DNA of 12,895 nt from Alphaproteobacteria bacterium (lineage in GTDB: Bacteria > Pseudomonadota > Alphaproteobacteria > Rhodobacterales > Rhodobacteraceae). Positions 1-6,900 of the stretch are shown here, one piece after another. Numbering within the stretch: position 1 is the first letter of the stretch; each line of letters begins with the position of its first letter. Below the pieces are notes generated by a model that was given only the letters and a program-made list of their open reading frames with translations, had not been told where the DNA came from and did not search any database. The DNA lies in NCBI GenBank assembly GCA_024277955.1, contig JAJRUE010000277.1, positions 1 through 12,895 on the forward strand, read 5' to 3'. The position numbers and the translations under genes are program-made.

Positions 1-1183
1 GACCGGCGACGGTGTTGGCTTCGTCGTCGGGCAGGTTCCAGTCGGTCGCCCGGTTCAGATCCCGGATCGTCACCGCCCCGTCCACCAGCCAGTCGCCGCT
101 GTCGGTGCGCATGATTTCCTGGGTGTCGGCGGTGTCGAATTAGTCGGTGATCTCGCCGACGATTTCTTCCAGGATGTCTTCCAGCGTGATCACCCCCTGC
201 AGCACGCCATATTCGTCGACCACCAGCGCGAAATGGGTCTTGCGGCGCAGGAACTGGCGCATCTGGTCGTCAAGCGGCGTGGTTTCCGGGGCGAAATAGG
301 GCTTCATCGCCACTTCGAGAACGTCGAACCCCTCGAACGGGTCTTCGCCCGGCCTGGCGGCGCGGGTGCGGGCATACATGGCGCGCAGCAGATCCTTGGC
401 GTGCAGCACCCCGACCACGTTTTCCGGGTTGTCGCGGTAGAGCGGCAGCCGGGTGTGGGCCGATTGCAGTGCGATCTCGAGCACCTCTTGCGGCGGCAGC
501 GACACGTCGATCATTTCCACTTCCGAACGGTGGCGCATCACCTCTTCGATCGACCGGTCGCCCAGGTCGAGCGCGCCCAGAATGCGATCGCGGTCCTCCT
601 TTTCCACGGTGCCTTCGTCATGGCCCAGCGAAATCGCGCCGGCGATTTCCTCGCGCAGGGCCAGGATGCGGCTTTCCGGGTCGGCGCGCACCCCGAACAG
701 GCGCAGCATCAGCCGCACCAGCGCGCGCACCACATTGACCAGCGGCGCAAACAGCAGCACCGCCAGCCCCATCACCCGCGACACCCGCGCCGCCGCCTTT
801 TCCGGGTCGGTGATGGCATAGGTCTTGGGCAGCACCTCGGCAAAGATCAGCACCAGCAGCGTCATCACCAGCGTCGCCATTGCCACGCCGCCATCGCCGA
901 TCATGCGGGTGAACAGCGCGGTTGCCAGGGAGGTCGCCAGGATGTTGACCAGGTTGTTGCCCAGCAGAACCGAGCCGATCAGGCGTTCGGTGTCCTCGGT
1001 CAGTTTCAGCGCCCGCGCCGCGCCGGCCGATCCCTTTTCGGCGCGCGCCCGCAGCTTGGCGCGCGAGGCCGCCGTCAGCGCGGTTTCCGAGCCGGAAAAG
1101 ATCGCCGACAGCGCCAGGAGCGCCGCGATCGCCAAGGCGCTGATCCAGAAGGTCGTATCAAGAAACGGTGTGGACGGGTCCAT
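1..1183 (-). pseudogene. HlyC/CorC (CNNM-CBS) family membrane protein, interrupted by in-frame TAA
   Basis: The family consists of inner-membrane proteins linked to divalent cation (Mg2+/Co2+) efflux or homeostasis; older annotations call them hemolysins. From ATG at 1183, residues 10-165 form the CNNM/DUF21 membrane domain, with hydrophobic stretches near 12-30, 70-92, 100-118 and 136-162. Two CBS repeats follow at about 216-270 and 290-345, the second with the motifs VVDEYG and GVITLEDILEEIVGEI. A TAA at 142-140 ends translation at residue 347. The same frame stays open to the window edge for another 46 codons and encodes the typical start of the CorC_HlyC domain, including TIRDLNRATDWNLPDDEANT. 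The usual context is ITD-E-FD, so GAA to TAA is the simplest explanation. The product is either truncated after the CBS pair or the stop is a sequence error. The true C terminus lies outside the window. The Shine-Dalgarno is weak (GAGAAAG). The metallophosphoesterase gene is divergent. Confidence 0.85.
140..142 (-). other. Premature in-frame stop codon (TAA) in the hlyC/CorC-like gene
   Basis: The plus strand reads GAATTAGTC where GAATTCGTC would give the expected Asp-Glu-Phe-Asp. One base (plus-strand C to A at 142) turns Glu into TAA. There is no frameshift, because the codons after the stop still encode recognisable family sequence in the same frame. Confidence 0.8.
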
Positions 1184-1251
1184 TCAGGTTGTCTTTCTCA
1201 AGCTATGTCGTCTTATGGGCGGGAAATGCGTCTGGATCAAGGGAGGCGGCA
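1184..1251. promoter_or_regulatory. Short divergent intergenic region between hlyC-like gene and metallophosphoesterase gene
   Basis: These 68 bases lie between two divergent start codons and must hold or overlap both promoters. I see no convincing -35/-10 pair. The only clear signal is the Shine-Dalgarno GGGAGG at 1241-1246. Confidence 0.35.
1241..1246 (+). promoter_or_regulatory. Shine-Dalgarno GGGAGG that decides a TTG start
   Basis: GGGAGG sits five bases before TTG at 1252. The only earlier in-frame start nearby (ATG 1168) lies inside the coding start of the divergent hlyC-like gene and has no such site, so TTG 1252 is preferred. Confidence 0.7.
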
Positions 1252-2145
1252 TTGGCGGACATCAAGGCAAAGCTTCGCGATCTTGGGGAGTTACGCGGCG
1301 ACGTGCTGCTGTTTGGCGGGCCCTATTCCAACCTTCAGGCCAGCCATGCGCTGCTGGCCAGGGCGCACGCGCTGGGGATCGCACCGGAAAGGCGGATCTG
1401 CACCGGCGATGTGATCGCCTATTGCGCCAACCCGGCCGAAACCCTGGCGCTGTGGCGGCAAAACGCGCAGATCACCGCCGGCAACTGCGAACGCCAGATC
1501 GCCGCCGGGGCCGATGATTGCGGCTGCGGTTTCGCGCCCGGTTCGGTGTGCGAGGTTTCGTCGCGCGCCTGGTTTCCCCATGCCCGTGCGGCAATATCGC
1601 CCCAGGCGCGCCGGGCGCTGGACGCGCTGCCGGACGTGACCCTGTTCGTGCATCGGGCCCGGCGCTACGCGGTGATCCACGGCGGCTTCAGCGATGTCGC
1701 GCGCTACCTGTGGCCGGTCAGCCCGGCGCGTGCGTTTCAGCAGGAAATCGACCTGCTGCAGGCCCTTGCCGGCCCGCTGGACGGGGTGATTGCCGGCCAT
1801 TGCGGCATCGCCTTTGAACGGCGCATCGGCGCGGTTCACTGGATCAACGCCGGGGTGATCGGCATGCCGCCCAACGACGGCACCCGGCAGGGCGAATACG
1901 CGGTGCTGGGGCGCGACGGGCTGCGCTTTGCGCGGCTCGACCATGACGCGGACGGCGCGCGCGCGGCGATGATCCGCGCCGGGCTGACCCAGGGCTATGA
2001 ACAGGCGCTGATCACCGGCTGGTGGCCCAGCGAAGACATCCTGCCGCCGGAAATGCGTCGGCAAGGCCGCGCTCAGCTGTCGCGCGCCAGCGGGGGATGG
2101 CGCAGCACCAGATCCTTGAGCCGCTGTTCGAGCACATGGGTGTAG
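1252..2145 (+). CDS. Metallophosphoesterase family protein (calcineurin-like fold) with atypical metal-ligand residues
   Basis: With TTG 1252 as start the product has 297 residues, is probably cytoplasmic, and has no signal peptide. Family motifs appear in order: FGGPYSNLQA (21-30, where active enzymes have a D-x-H-x-N pattern), GDVIAYC (52-58), GNCE (77-80, usually GNHE), VIHGG (141-145) and GHCG (182-185, usually GHTH). A Cys-rich stretch (C90, C92, C100) lies between the third and fourth motifs. From memory, close Rhodobacterales relatives share the GNCE and GHCG forms, so these look like subfamily traits rather than damage. The substrate is unknown; distant relatives are YfcE-like and ApaH-like phosphoesterases. 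After PPEMRR (265-270), about 27 residues look non-conserved and are encoded partly antisense to xerD. The gene is divergent from the hlyC-like gene and convergent with xerD. Confidence 0.75.
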   Translation: MADIKAKLRDLGELRGDVLLFGGPYSNLQASHALLARAHALGIAPERRICTGDVIAYCANPAETLALWRQNAQITAGNCERQIAAGADDCGCGFAPGSVCEVSSRAWFPHARAAISPQARRALDALPDVTLFVHRARRYAVIHGGFSDVARYLWPVSPARAFQQEIDLLQALAGPLDGVIAGHCGIAFERRIGAVHWINAGVIGMPPNDGTRQGEYAVLGRDGLRFARLDHDADGARAAMIRAGLTQGYEQALITGWWPSEDILPPEMRRQGRAQLSRASGGWRSTRSLSRCSSTWV

Positions 2146-2996
2146 ATTTCGGTGGTTGACAGGTCGGCGTGGCCCAGAAGCGTCTGGATCGACCGCAGAT
2201 CGGCGCCGTTTTCCAAAAGGTGCGTGGCAAAGGCGTGGCGCAGGCGGTGCGGCGTGACCGTGGCCGGGTCGATCCCGGCGGCCAGCGCGATGGTCTTGAT
2301 GCGGGCGTAAAACCAGTGGCGCGTCAGGTGGCCCAGCTTGCCGCGCGACGGAAACAGGAAGGGCGATGCCGGCTTGCCCCTGGCGCGGGCCTCGTCTTCG
2401 GCCTTCTGGCGCAGGTCCAGCCAGGCGCGCAGCGCGGCGCGCGCGGTCTCGGTCAGCGGCACCAGCCGTTCCTTGCCGCCCTTGCCCCGGATCAGCAGCA
2501 GGCGCGGATCGCCGCGCGCCGCCGCCACCGGCAGGCCGACCAGTTCGGAAACCCGCATGCCGGTGGCGTAGAGCAGCTCCACCAGGCAGCGGTCGCGGCC
2601 GGTTTCGACCGGGGTGCGCCCGGTGCGTGTCGCCGCTTCGAGCAGGCGCGCCACGTCCTGCTGCGACAGCGTCTTGGGCAGGCGGCGGTCGCGGCCCGGC
2701 CCGCTGATCCGGATCGCCGGGTTGTCGGGCCGCCAGCCTTCGTCGAAGGCAAAACGGAACAGCTGCCGGATCGCCGACAGCCGCCGCGCCCTGGTGGCGC
2801 GCGCCAGACCGCGGCTGTCGCAATCGACCAGGTAGGCCTCGATATCGGCCATCGAGCAGCTTTCCAGCGTGCCGCCCCGGCGCGCCAGCCAGCCGGTAAA
2901 GTCCGCAAGATCGCGCGCATAGGCCAGCCGGGTGTTGTGCGCCGCGCCAAGCTCGGCGGCCTGGGCATCGAGAAAGGCCGAGATCTGGCGTTCCAT
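2073..2996 (-). CDS. xerD: Site-specific tyrosine recombinase XerD
   Basis: XerD works with XerC at the dif site to resolve chromosome dimers at division. The product is 307 residues, close to the usual 300. The N-terminal SAM-like core-binding domain covers about 1-95 and the catalytic domain about 105-300. The full catalytic set is visible: R148 (ATGMRVSEL), K172 (RGKGGKER), H250 and R253 (PHRLRHAFATHL), H276 (LLGHADLSTTE) and the nucleophile Y285 (IYTHV). R148 and K172 match E. coli XerD numbering exactly, which favours XerD over XerC. The ATG is preceded by GAGG inside the end of the upstream gene, whose stop lies six bases away, so the two are probably co-transcribed. The 3' end overlaps the convergent metallophosphoesterase gene by 73 bases. 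The position next to aroK-aroB is familiar from Rhodobacterales chromosomes, so this is a housekeeping recombinase and not an integrase of a mobile element. Confidence 0.93.
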   Translation of the reverse strand: MERQISAFLDAQAAELGAAHNTRLAYARDLADFTGWLARRGGTLESCSMADIEAYLVDCDSRGLARATRARRLSAIRQLFRFAFDEGWRPDNPAIRISGPGRDRRLPKTLSQQDVARLLEAATRTGRTPVETGRDRCLVELLYATGMRVSELVGLPVAAARGDPRLLLIRGKGGKERLVPLTETARAALRAWLDLRQKAEDEARARGKPASPFLFPSRGKLGHLTRHWFYARIKTIALAAGIDPATVTPHRLRHAFATHLLENGADLRSIQTLLGHADLSTTEIYTHVLEQRLKDLVLRHPPLARDS

Positions 2997-3002
2997 CGCG
3001 CC

Positions 3003-4610
3003 TCAGCCCCGCGGGTCCAGGACGATCAGTTGCAGGGCCGCGCGCCGGGCCAGGTCTTCGAAACCCACGGCGCGGAAAAACGCCAGCGCGTCGGTCAGCT
3101 CGTCGTAATTGCCCCTCGCACCGCTGCCAAACAGCGCGATCGCGCGCAGGATCGCTTCGCCCAGCCGATCGCCCGCGATCAGCGATTGCAGCCGCACCGG
3201 GATGCCGTCGGCCCGGAACCCGTCCTGGATGGCGGCCACCATCGGGTCGCTGGCGCGCACCTTGCCCGGCGCGCCGGTGGCGATGGCGCGCGCGATCCTT
3301 TCCCGGTCGGTTTGCGGTTCATAGGCGCGCGCCGCGGTTTCGTAGCCATCGGACAGCAGCGCCACCCGAAAGGCCAGCGCGCGCGTCGGCGCATCCATCT
3401 CGCGCCCGCTCAGACGATGCGCAAAGAGGTGGGCAAAGGCGACCTCAAGCTCGATCCCGGCCATTTCTTCCCAGGCCCAGTTCAGCGCGCTGGCCAGCGC
3501 CTGGCGATCGCGCGAGGCCAGCGCCCGTTCCAGCGCCTGGATCGCGCGCACCCGGTCCCAGACCCCGCCCGAAGCCGCCGGGTGGCGTTCGCTGTAAAGC
3601 CCGAGCAGCCGGTTTGGGTCCACCGCGCCGGTGCGCACCAGCCGTTCGGCGGCCTCGATCTGGGTGCGCCAGCCGGTGTTGGCGTGCAGGTCGGCCCAGG
3701 CAAAGGCCAGCGGCAGGCCGGCGGTGGGCAGCGGTTCGCCTATCGCCTCCAGCAGGCGGAACACCAGCGGGCTGGGCCGGGCAGGGGCCACAAGCGGCGG
3801 TTCGCCCTCGAACAGGACCGGGTCGAGAAAGCGCGACAGCAGCGCGTCTTCAAACTCGCTCACCAGCCCCAGCGCGCGACCGGTATCCAGCGACAGCACG
3901 GCTGCCGACCAGTCGCCGCCGCGCGCCAGGCAAAACACCCGCGCCGGAAAGGTCGGCGACAGCGACGGGCTGGACTTGAGCACCGCGCAGGCTTCGTCTT
4001 CGGTGCGCAAGAGCAGCGACACATCGAAGAACCGGCGGAAGGTTTCGGGGCTTTGCGACGGCAGCAGCTTGAGCATGGCGCGCGCCTGTTCCAGCGCCCC
4101 CAGCGACAACAGCGTGTCGATGCGCGCCAGCAGCAGTTTCGCCCCGCGGGGCGAGGCATCGGCCGGGGCGTCAAGCTCGGCCAGCAGCAGCGTATAGAGC
4201 AGATCCTGCATGGCCGGCAGCATGTCGGCCCGGTCCGCCCCCAGCCAGATCGCCAGATCGCCGGTCAGGCTTTTGCCCCACAGGTCGGACGGCAGGCCGG
4301 TGACGCTGGTGGGCAGCAGGCCGATGGCGTCGGGCAGCGGGCCCGACAGATCGCTGACGCTGACTTCGCCGGGCAGGGCGTTGGTGCTGATCGGCCCGTC
4401 CTTGGCGCCGTTATGGCCATTGCCGGGCGGGGTCACCGGCGAGGTCAGGCTGTCGGACAGCCAGTCGATCGCCGACAGCGGCGATTCCGCCACGCCCGCG
4501 CCGGGCACCAGCGCCACCAGCGCTCCCAGCGCCGCCATGGCCAGCCCGCGCGCCAGCCCGCGGCCCGCGGCGTGCGCTGAAATGCACAAGGAACAGCCGT
4601 CAGTTGACAT
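3003..4610 (-). CDS. Exported helical-repeat protein of unknown function
   Basis: The product has 535 residues and I do not recognise a named family. An N-terminal signal sequence is visible: Arg at 17 and 21-22 region, hydrophobic 24-39, and a probable cleavage after AGVA at 41, giving a periplasmic or envelope location. Residues 42-110 are rich in Gly, Pro and Ser and look disordered. From about 125 the sequence is almost entirely amphipathic helices. Hairpins such as 158-184 (a TPR-like pattern ending in ARAMLKLLP) and 225-247 suggest a TPR/Sel1-type solenoid. C208 and C227 could form a disulfide. No catalytic motif is apparent. The ATG overlaps the stop of the upstream 45-residue gene by 11 bases, and the stop is six bases from xerD, so the three look translationally coupled. 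An internal ATG at residue 25 would lose the basic n-region of the signal peptide, so the longer start is preferred. Confidence 0.75.
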   Translation of the reverse strand: MSTDGCSLCISAHAAGRGLARGLAMAALGALVALVPGAGVAESPLSAIDWLSDSLTSPVTPPGNGHNGAKDGPISTNALPGEVSVSDLSGPLPDAIGLLPTSVTGLPSDLWGKSLTGDLAIWLGADRADMLPAMQDLLYTLLLAELDAPADASPRGAKLLLARIDTLLSLGALEQARAMLKLLPSQSPETFRRFFDVSLLLRTEDEACAVLKSSPSLSPTFPARVFCLARGGDWSAAVLSLDTGRALGLVSEFEDALLSRFLDPVLFEGEPPLVAPARPSPLVFRLLEAIGEPLPTAGLPLAFAWADLHANTGWRTQIEAAERLVRTGAVDPNRLLGLYSERHPAASGGVWDRVRAIQALERALASRDRQALASALNWAWEEMAGIELEVAFAHLFAHRLSGREMDAPTRALAFRVALLSDGYETAARAYEPQTDRERIARAIATGAPGKVRASDPMVAAIQDGFRADGIPVRLQSLIAGDRLGEAILRAIALFGSGARGNYDELTDALAFFRAVGFEDLARRAALQLIVLDPRG

Positions 4611-4737
4611 CCAGCAGGACCGGTTGACTTTGGCGGCTCTGTTCGGGGCTCAGATCGCCGAAATAGGCGAACCCCACAAGGCCGACGAAACCCGCGACCA
4701 GCAGGAACAGGACCAATTTGAAAATTCTGCGCTTCAT
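4600..4737 (-). CDS. Small single-pass membrane protein, 45 residues
   Basis: A short reading frame from ATG 4737 to TGA 4600. The product has a basic start (MKRRIFK), one uninterrupted hydrophobic segment at 8-26, then a polar tail of about 19 residues with the pattern GDLSPEQSRQSQPV. This fits a bitopic inner-membrane protein with a short periplasmic tail, or an uncleaved signal anchor. A good Shine-Dalgarno (AAAAAGG) lies seven bases before the ATG. The stop overlaps the start of the exported 535-residue protein by 11 bases, which suggests translational coupling. It is the first gene of the set running to xerD and faces aroK across a 129-base divergent region. Function unknown. The coding pattern and ribosome site make it a credible gene despite its size. 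Confidence 0.72.
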   Translation of the reverse strand: MKRRIFKLVLFLLVAGFVGLVGFAYFGDLSPEQSRQSQPVLLDVN

Positions 4738-4866
4738 GACGTCGCCTTTTTCTGCCTCTTGTGCGTTCAAGCGGCCACTCTGGCGGTGGCCCGGATCAAT
4801 TTATATATGGCATCTTTGGAAAGTTCACGCCATTCAGGACAGGAATTTTAAGCGGAGCCTTGCACA
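4738..4866. promoter_or_regulatory. Divergent promoter region between the xerD set and aroK-aroB
   Basis: This 129-base gap separates two divergent transcription units and contains the most AT-rich core nearby, about 4797-4825 (ATCAATTTATATATGG). On the minus strand GTGAAC, a 17-base spacer and TATAAA form a plausible sigma-70-like pair for the small membrane protein gene. For aroK I see no equally good pair. Assignment of individual elements is inference. Confidence 0.4.
4854..4857 (+). promoter_or_regulatory. Shine-Dalgarno GGAG before the aroK TTG start
   Basis: GGAG lies nine bases before TTG 4867. An in-frame TAA at 4849-4851 forbids a longer protein, and the next ATG falls inside the Walker A region, so TTG is the start by exclusion. 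Confidence 0.75.
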
Positions 4867-5445
4867 TTGGCCTTCGATCTGAAGAAAACCGTGGTGATGG
4901 TCGGCATGATGGGGTCCGGCAAAACCGCCGTGGGCGGCGCGCTGGCGCGGCTTCTGGGCGTCGAATTCCGCGATTCCGACGCCGAGATCGTGCTGGCCGC
5001 CAACATGACCATCCCGGAAATTTTCGCCCGCGACGGCGAAGAGTTTTTCCGCCACCGGGAATCGGAAGTGCTGCAGCGGCTGCTGGACGGGCCGGCCTGC
5101 GTGCTGTCCACCGGCGGCGGCGCGTTCCTGGCCGAAGAAAACCGGCGGCTGATCTCGGCCAGGGGGGTGTCGGTCTGGCTCAAGGCCGATCTGGACCTGC
5201 TCTGGTCGCGGGTGCGCCACAAGGATACGCGCCCGCTGCTGCGCACCGCCAACCCCTATGAAACGCTGCGCCGGCTGTGCCGCGAACGCGAACCGGCCTA
5301 TGCGCAGGCCGATCTGTGCGTGGAAGCGGCGCGCAAATACTCGATCGAAGACATGGCGGCGGCGGTGTGCGACACGCTCTTGCAGCGCCCGGACGTGCTG
5401 GAACATGCAGAAGAGGCGGCAGATGGACGACATCGTAAGGGTTGA
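4867..5445 (+). CDS. aroK: Shikimate kinase AroK
   Basis: Catalyses ATP-dependent 3-phosphorylation of shikimate, the fifth step of chorismate synthesis, in the cytoplasm. The product has 192 residues, slightly longer than the E. coli enzyme. Walker A is GMMGSGKT (13-20). The shikimate-binding acidic pair lies in RDSDAE (D36, D38). R62 and R64 lie in FFRHRE, and the GGG turn is at 83-85 (STGGGAF). The lid Arg is R122 in TRPLL, and the C-terminal REPAYAQAD motif begins at 141. The start is TTG, fixed by an upstream in-frame stop and a Shine-Dalgarno. The last 23 bases overlap aroB, so the pair is translationally coupled. This overlapping aroK-aroB order is common in proteobacteria. Confidence 0.95.
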   Translation: MAFDLKKTVVMVGMMGSGKTAVGGALARLLGVEFRDSDAEIVLAANMTIPEIFARDGEEFFRHRESEVLQRLLDGPACVLSTGGGAFLAEENRRLISARGVSVWLKADLDLLWSRVRHKDTRPLLRTANPYETLRRLCREREPAYAQADLCVEAARKYSIEDMAAAVCDTLLQRPDVLEHAEEAADGRHRKG

Positions 5446-6541
5446 ACTGGGCGCGCGCGCCTATGACGTGCGGATCGGGCTGGGGCTGATCGGCCGGGCA
5501 GGGGCGCTGATCGCGCCGCTGCTGCAGCGCAGGCGGGTCGCGGTGATCAGCGATGAAAACGTCGCAGCACTGCACCTGGACGCGCTGCGCACCGGTCTGG
5601 CGGCGGCGGGGATCGAGATGGCGGCCCTGCGCCTGCCGGCGGGCGAAGCGACCAAGTCCTGGCGCCACCTGGAACAAAGCGTGGAATGGCTGCTGGGCCA
5701 AAAGATCGAGCGGCGCGACATGGTCATCGCCTTTGGCGGCGGGGTGATCGGCGACCTGGCGGGCTTTGCCGCGGCGGTGCTGCGCCGGGGCGTGCGCTTT
5801 GTGCAGATCCCGACCTCGCTTCTGGCCCAGGTCGACAGTTCGGTCGGCGGCAAGACCGGCATCAACTCGCCCCACGGCAAGAACCTGGTGGGCGCCTTTC
5901 ACCAGCCGTCGCTGGTGCTGGCCGATATCGACGTGCTGGGCACGCTGGCGGCGCGCGATTTCCTGTCGGGCTATGGCGAGGTGGTGAAATACGGGCTGCT
6001 GGGGGATGCCGACTATTTCGCCTGGCTGGAAGAAAACGGCCCCGCGCTCGCCGCCGGCGACCGGGCGCTGCGCCAACAGGCGGTGCGCCGGGCGGTGCAG
6101 ATGAAAGCCGACATCGTCGCGCGCGACGAAACCGAACAGGGCGACCGGGCACTGCTGAACCTCGGGCACACCTTCTGCCACGCGCTCGAAGCGGCGACCG
6201 GCTATTCGGACCGGCTTCTGCACGGCGAAGGGGTGGCGATCGGCTGCGCGCTGGCCTTCGATACCTCCGCCCGCCTGGGCCTGTGCGCGCAAGAGGCCCC
6301 CAGCCGGGTGCGCCAGCACCTCGCGCAGATGGGCATGAAGACCGACATCGCCGACATCCCCGGCCCGCTGCCCGACGCCGACGCCCTGCTGGCGCTGATG
6401 GCCCAGGACAAGAAAGTGCTCGACGGCCAGCTGCGCTACGTGATGGCTCGCGGCATCGGCGACGCCTTCGTCACCGCCGACGTGGACCCGGCCACGGTCC
6501 GCCAGGTGCTGCACGACGCCCTGGAACACCCCAGGCGTTAA
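5423..6541 (+). CDS. aroB: 3-dehydroquinate synthase AroB
   Basis: Converts DAHP to 3-dehydroquinate, the second step of the shikimate pathway, using NAD+ and a divalent metal such as Zn2+. The product has 372 residues, the usual length. Visible motifs are the NAD-binding GGGVIGDLAGF (105-115), PTSLLAQVDSSVGGKTGIN (130-148), and the metal ligands E186 (GYGEVVKYG), H249 (NLGHTFCHALE) and H267 (LLHGEGVAIG). Lysines K330-K331 also match the family. The position after HTF is Cys252 where most members have Gly, a minor change. ATG 5423 is preferred because GAGG lies six bases upstream; ATG 5405 in the same frame would add six residues. The gene overlaps aroK by 23 bases and is followed by a 6-bp GC stem-loop. 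Confidence 0.96.
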   Translation: MDDIVRVELGARAYDVRIGLGLIGRAGALIAPLLQRRRVAVISDENVAALHLDALRTGLAAAGIEMAALRLPAGEATKSWRHLEQSVEWLLGQKIERRDMVIAFGGGVIGDLAGFAAAVLRRGVRFVQIPTSLLAQVDSSVGGKTGINSPHGKNLVGAFHQPSLVLADIDVLGTLAARDFLSGYGEVVKYGLLGDADYFAWLEENGPALAAGDRALRQQAVRRAVQMKADIVARDETEQGDRALLNLGHTFCHALEAATGYSDRLLHGEGVAIGCALAFDTSARLGLCAQEAPSRVRQHLAQMGMKTDIADIPGPLPDADALLALMAQDKKVLDGQLRYVMARGIGDAFVTADVDPATVRQVLHDALEHPRR

Positions 6542-6565
6542 GCCCCGAATCCCCCCAAAAACCAA

Positions 6566-6583
6566 CGGGGCACAGCGGCCCCG
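6566..6583 (+). terminator. Weak terminator-like hairpin after aroB
   Basis: Perfect 6-bp stem CGGGGC/GCCCCG with a six-base loop, 25 bases after the aroB stop. There is no U-tract, so it is a weak candidate for intrinsic termination or 3'-end protection. Confidence 0.35.
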
Positions 6584-6590
6584 CCCACAG

Positions 6591-6645
6591 CTTCTTCTGT
6601 CGAAAAATATCCCCGCCGGAGGCGCCGCCGGGCCGCCGGCCCGGC
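6591..6645 (+). repeat. Dispersed Rhodobacterales-type intergenic repeat, copy A
   Basis: The core TTCTTCTGTCGAAAAATA is followed 17 bases later by a 19-base palindrome (6627-6645). The layout resembles the minus-strand element at 12240-12290: a core ending in AAATA, a C/G-rich spacer, then a GC hairpin. The two 18-base cores agree at about 12 positions by eye. Elements of this kind recur between genes in many Rhodobacterales genomes, as far as I recall. Confidence 0.45.
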
Positions 6646-6900
6646 AAAACCATGATCTTCGGGCCGCAAGGCCCGCCCGCCAAATGGCAGCCCCCAGCCA
6701 CCTGTACCCTCCGGATCGCCTGCGATCCGGTTCGTGCCCGACCCCGCCCCCCCAGGCGGGCGCGAATTAGCGGTATCGTTTCAAAAAGGAGCCACGTTGC
6801 AGGCGCGCCCCCCTGCGCAGATGCCAGAGCGCCCCCCTCGGGGCCGGGCGCGAACCTCCCTTGCGCCCGATCTCCAACGACAGGGATTACGCGTTCACCC

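Larger units (their letters stand above)
6542..6900. other. Convergent non-coding region dense in inverted repeats
   Basis: About 359 bases between the convergent ends of aroB and ssb hold no gene I can support. Six perfect inverted repeats stand out: 6566-6583 (CGGGGC/GCCCCG), 6627-6645 (9-bp arms around one base), 6660-6675 (CGGGCC with a GCAA loop), 6711-6730 (CCGGATCGC/GCGATCCGG, two-base loop), 6743-6760 (CCCGCC/GGCGGG) and 6845-6869 (CGGGCGC/GCGCCCG). None has a downstream T-run. Together they may act as bidirectional, GC-type transcription barriers for aroB and ssb, or be remnants of dispersed repeats. Confidence 0.6.

Noticed and set aside
1291..2823. A 510-codon minus-strand frame across the phosphoesterase and xerD
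   Set aside because: XerD catalytic residues are in another frame, and the phosphoesterase motifs are on the plus strand. This frame has no recognisable content.
2073..2996. XerD as integrase of a genomic island
   Set aside because: Length and catalytic spacing match housekeeping XerD. It sits with other core genes, and I see no tRNA, attachment repeats or cargo genes next to it.
2169..4580. An 803-codon plus-strand open frame opposite xerD and the exported protein
   Set aside because: It is antisense to two well-supported genes. Its product is a Gln/Arg/Ala-rich sequence without domains, as expected from high-GC third positions on the other strand.
6542..6900. CRISPR array or tandem repeats in the aroB-ssb gap
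   Set aside because: The stems differ from each other in sequence and spacing; there is no repeated unit with unique spacers.
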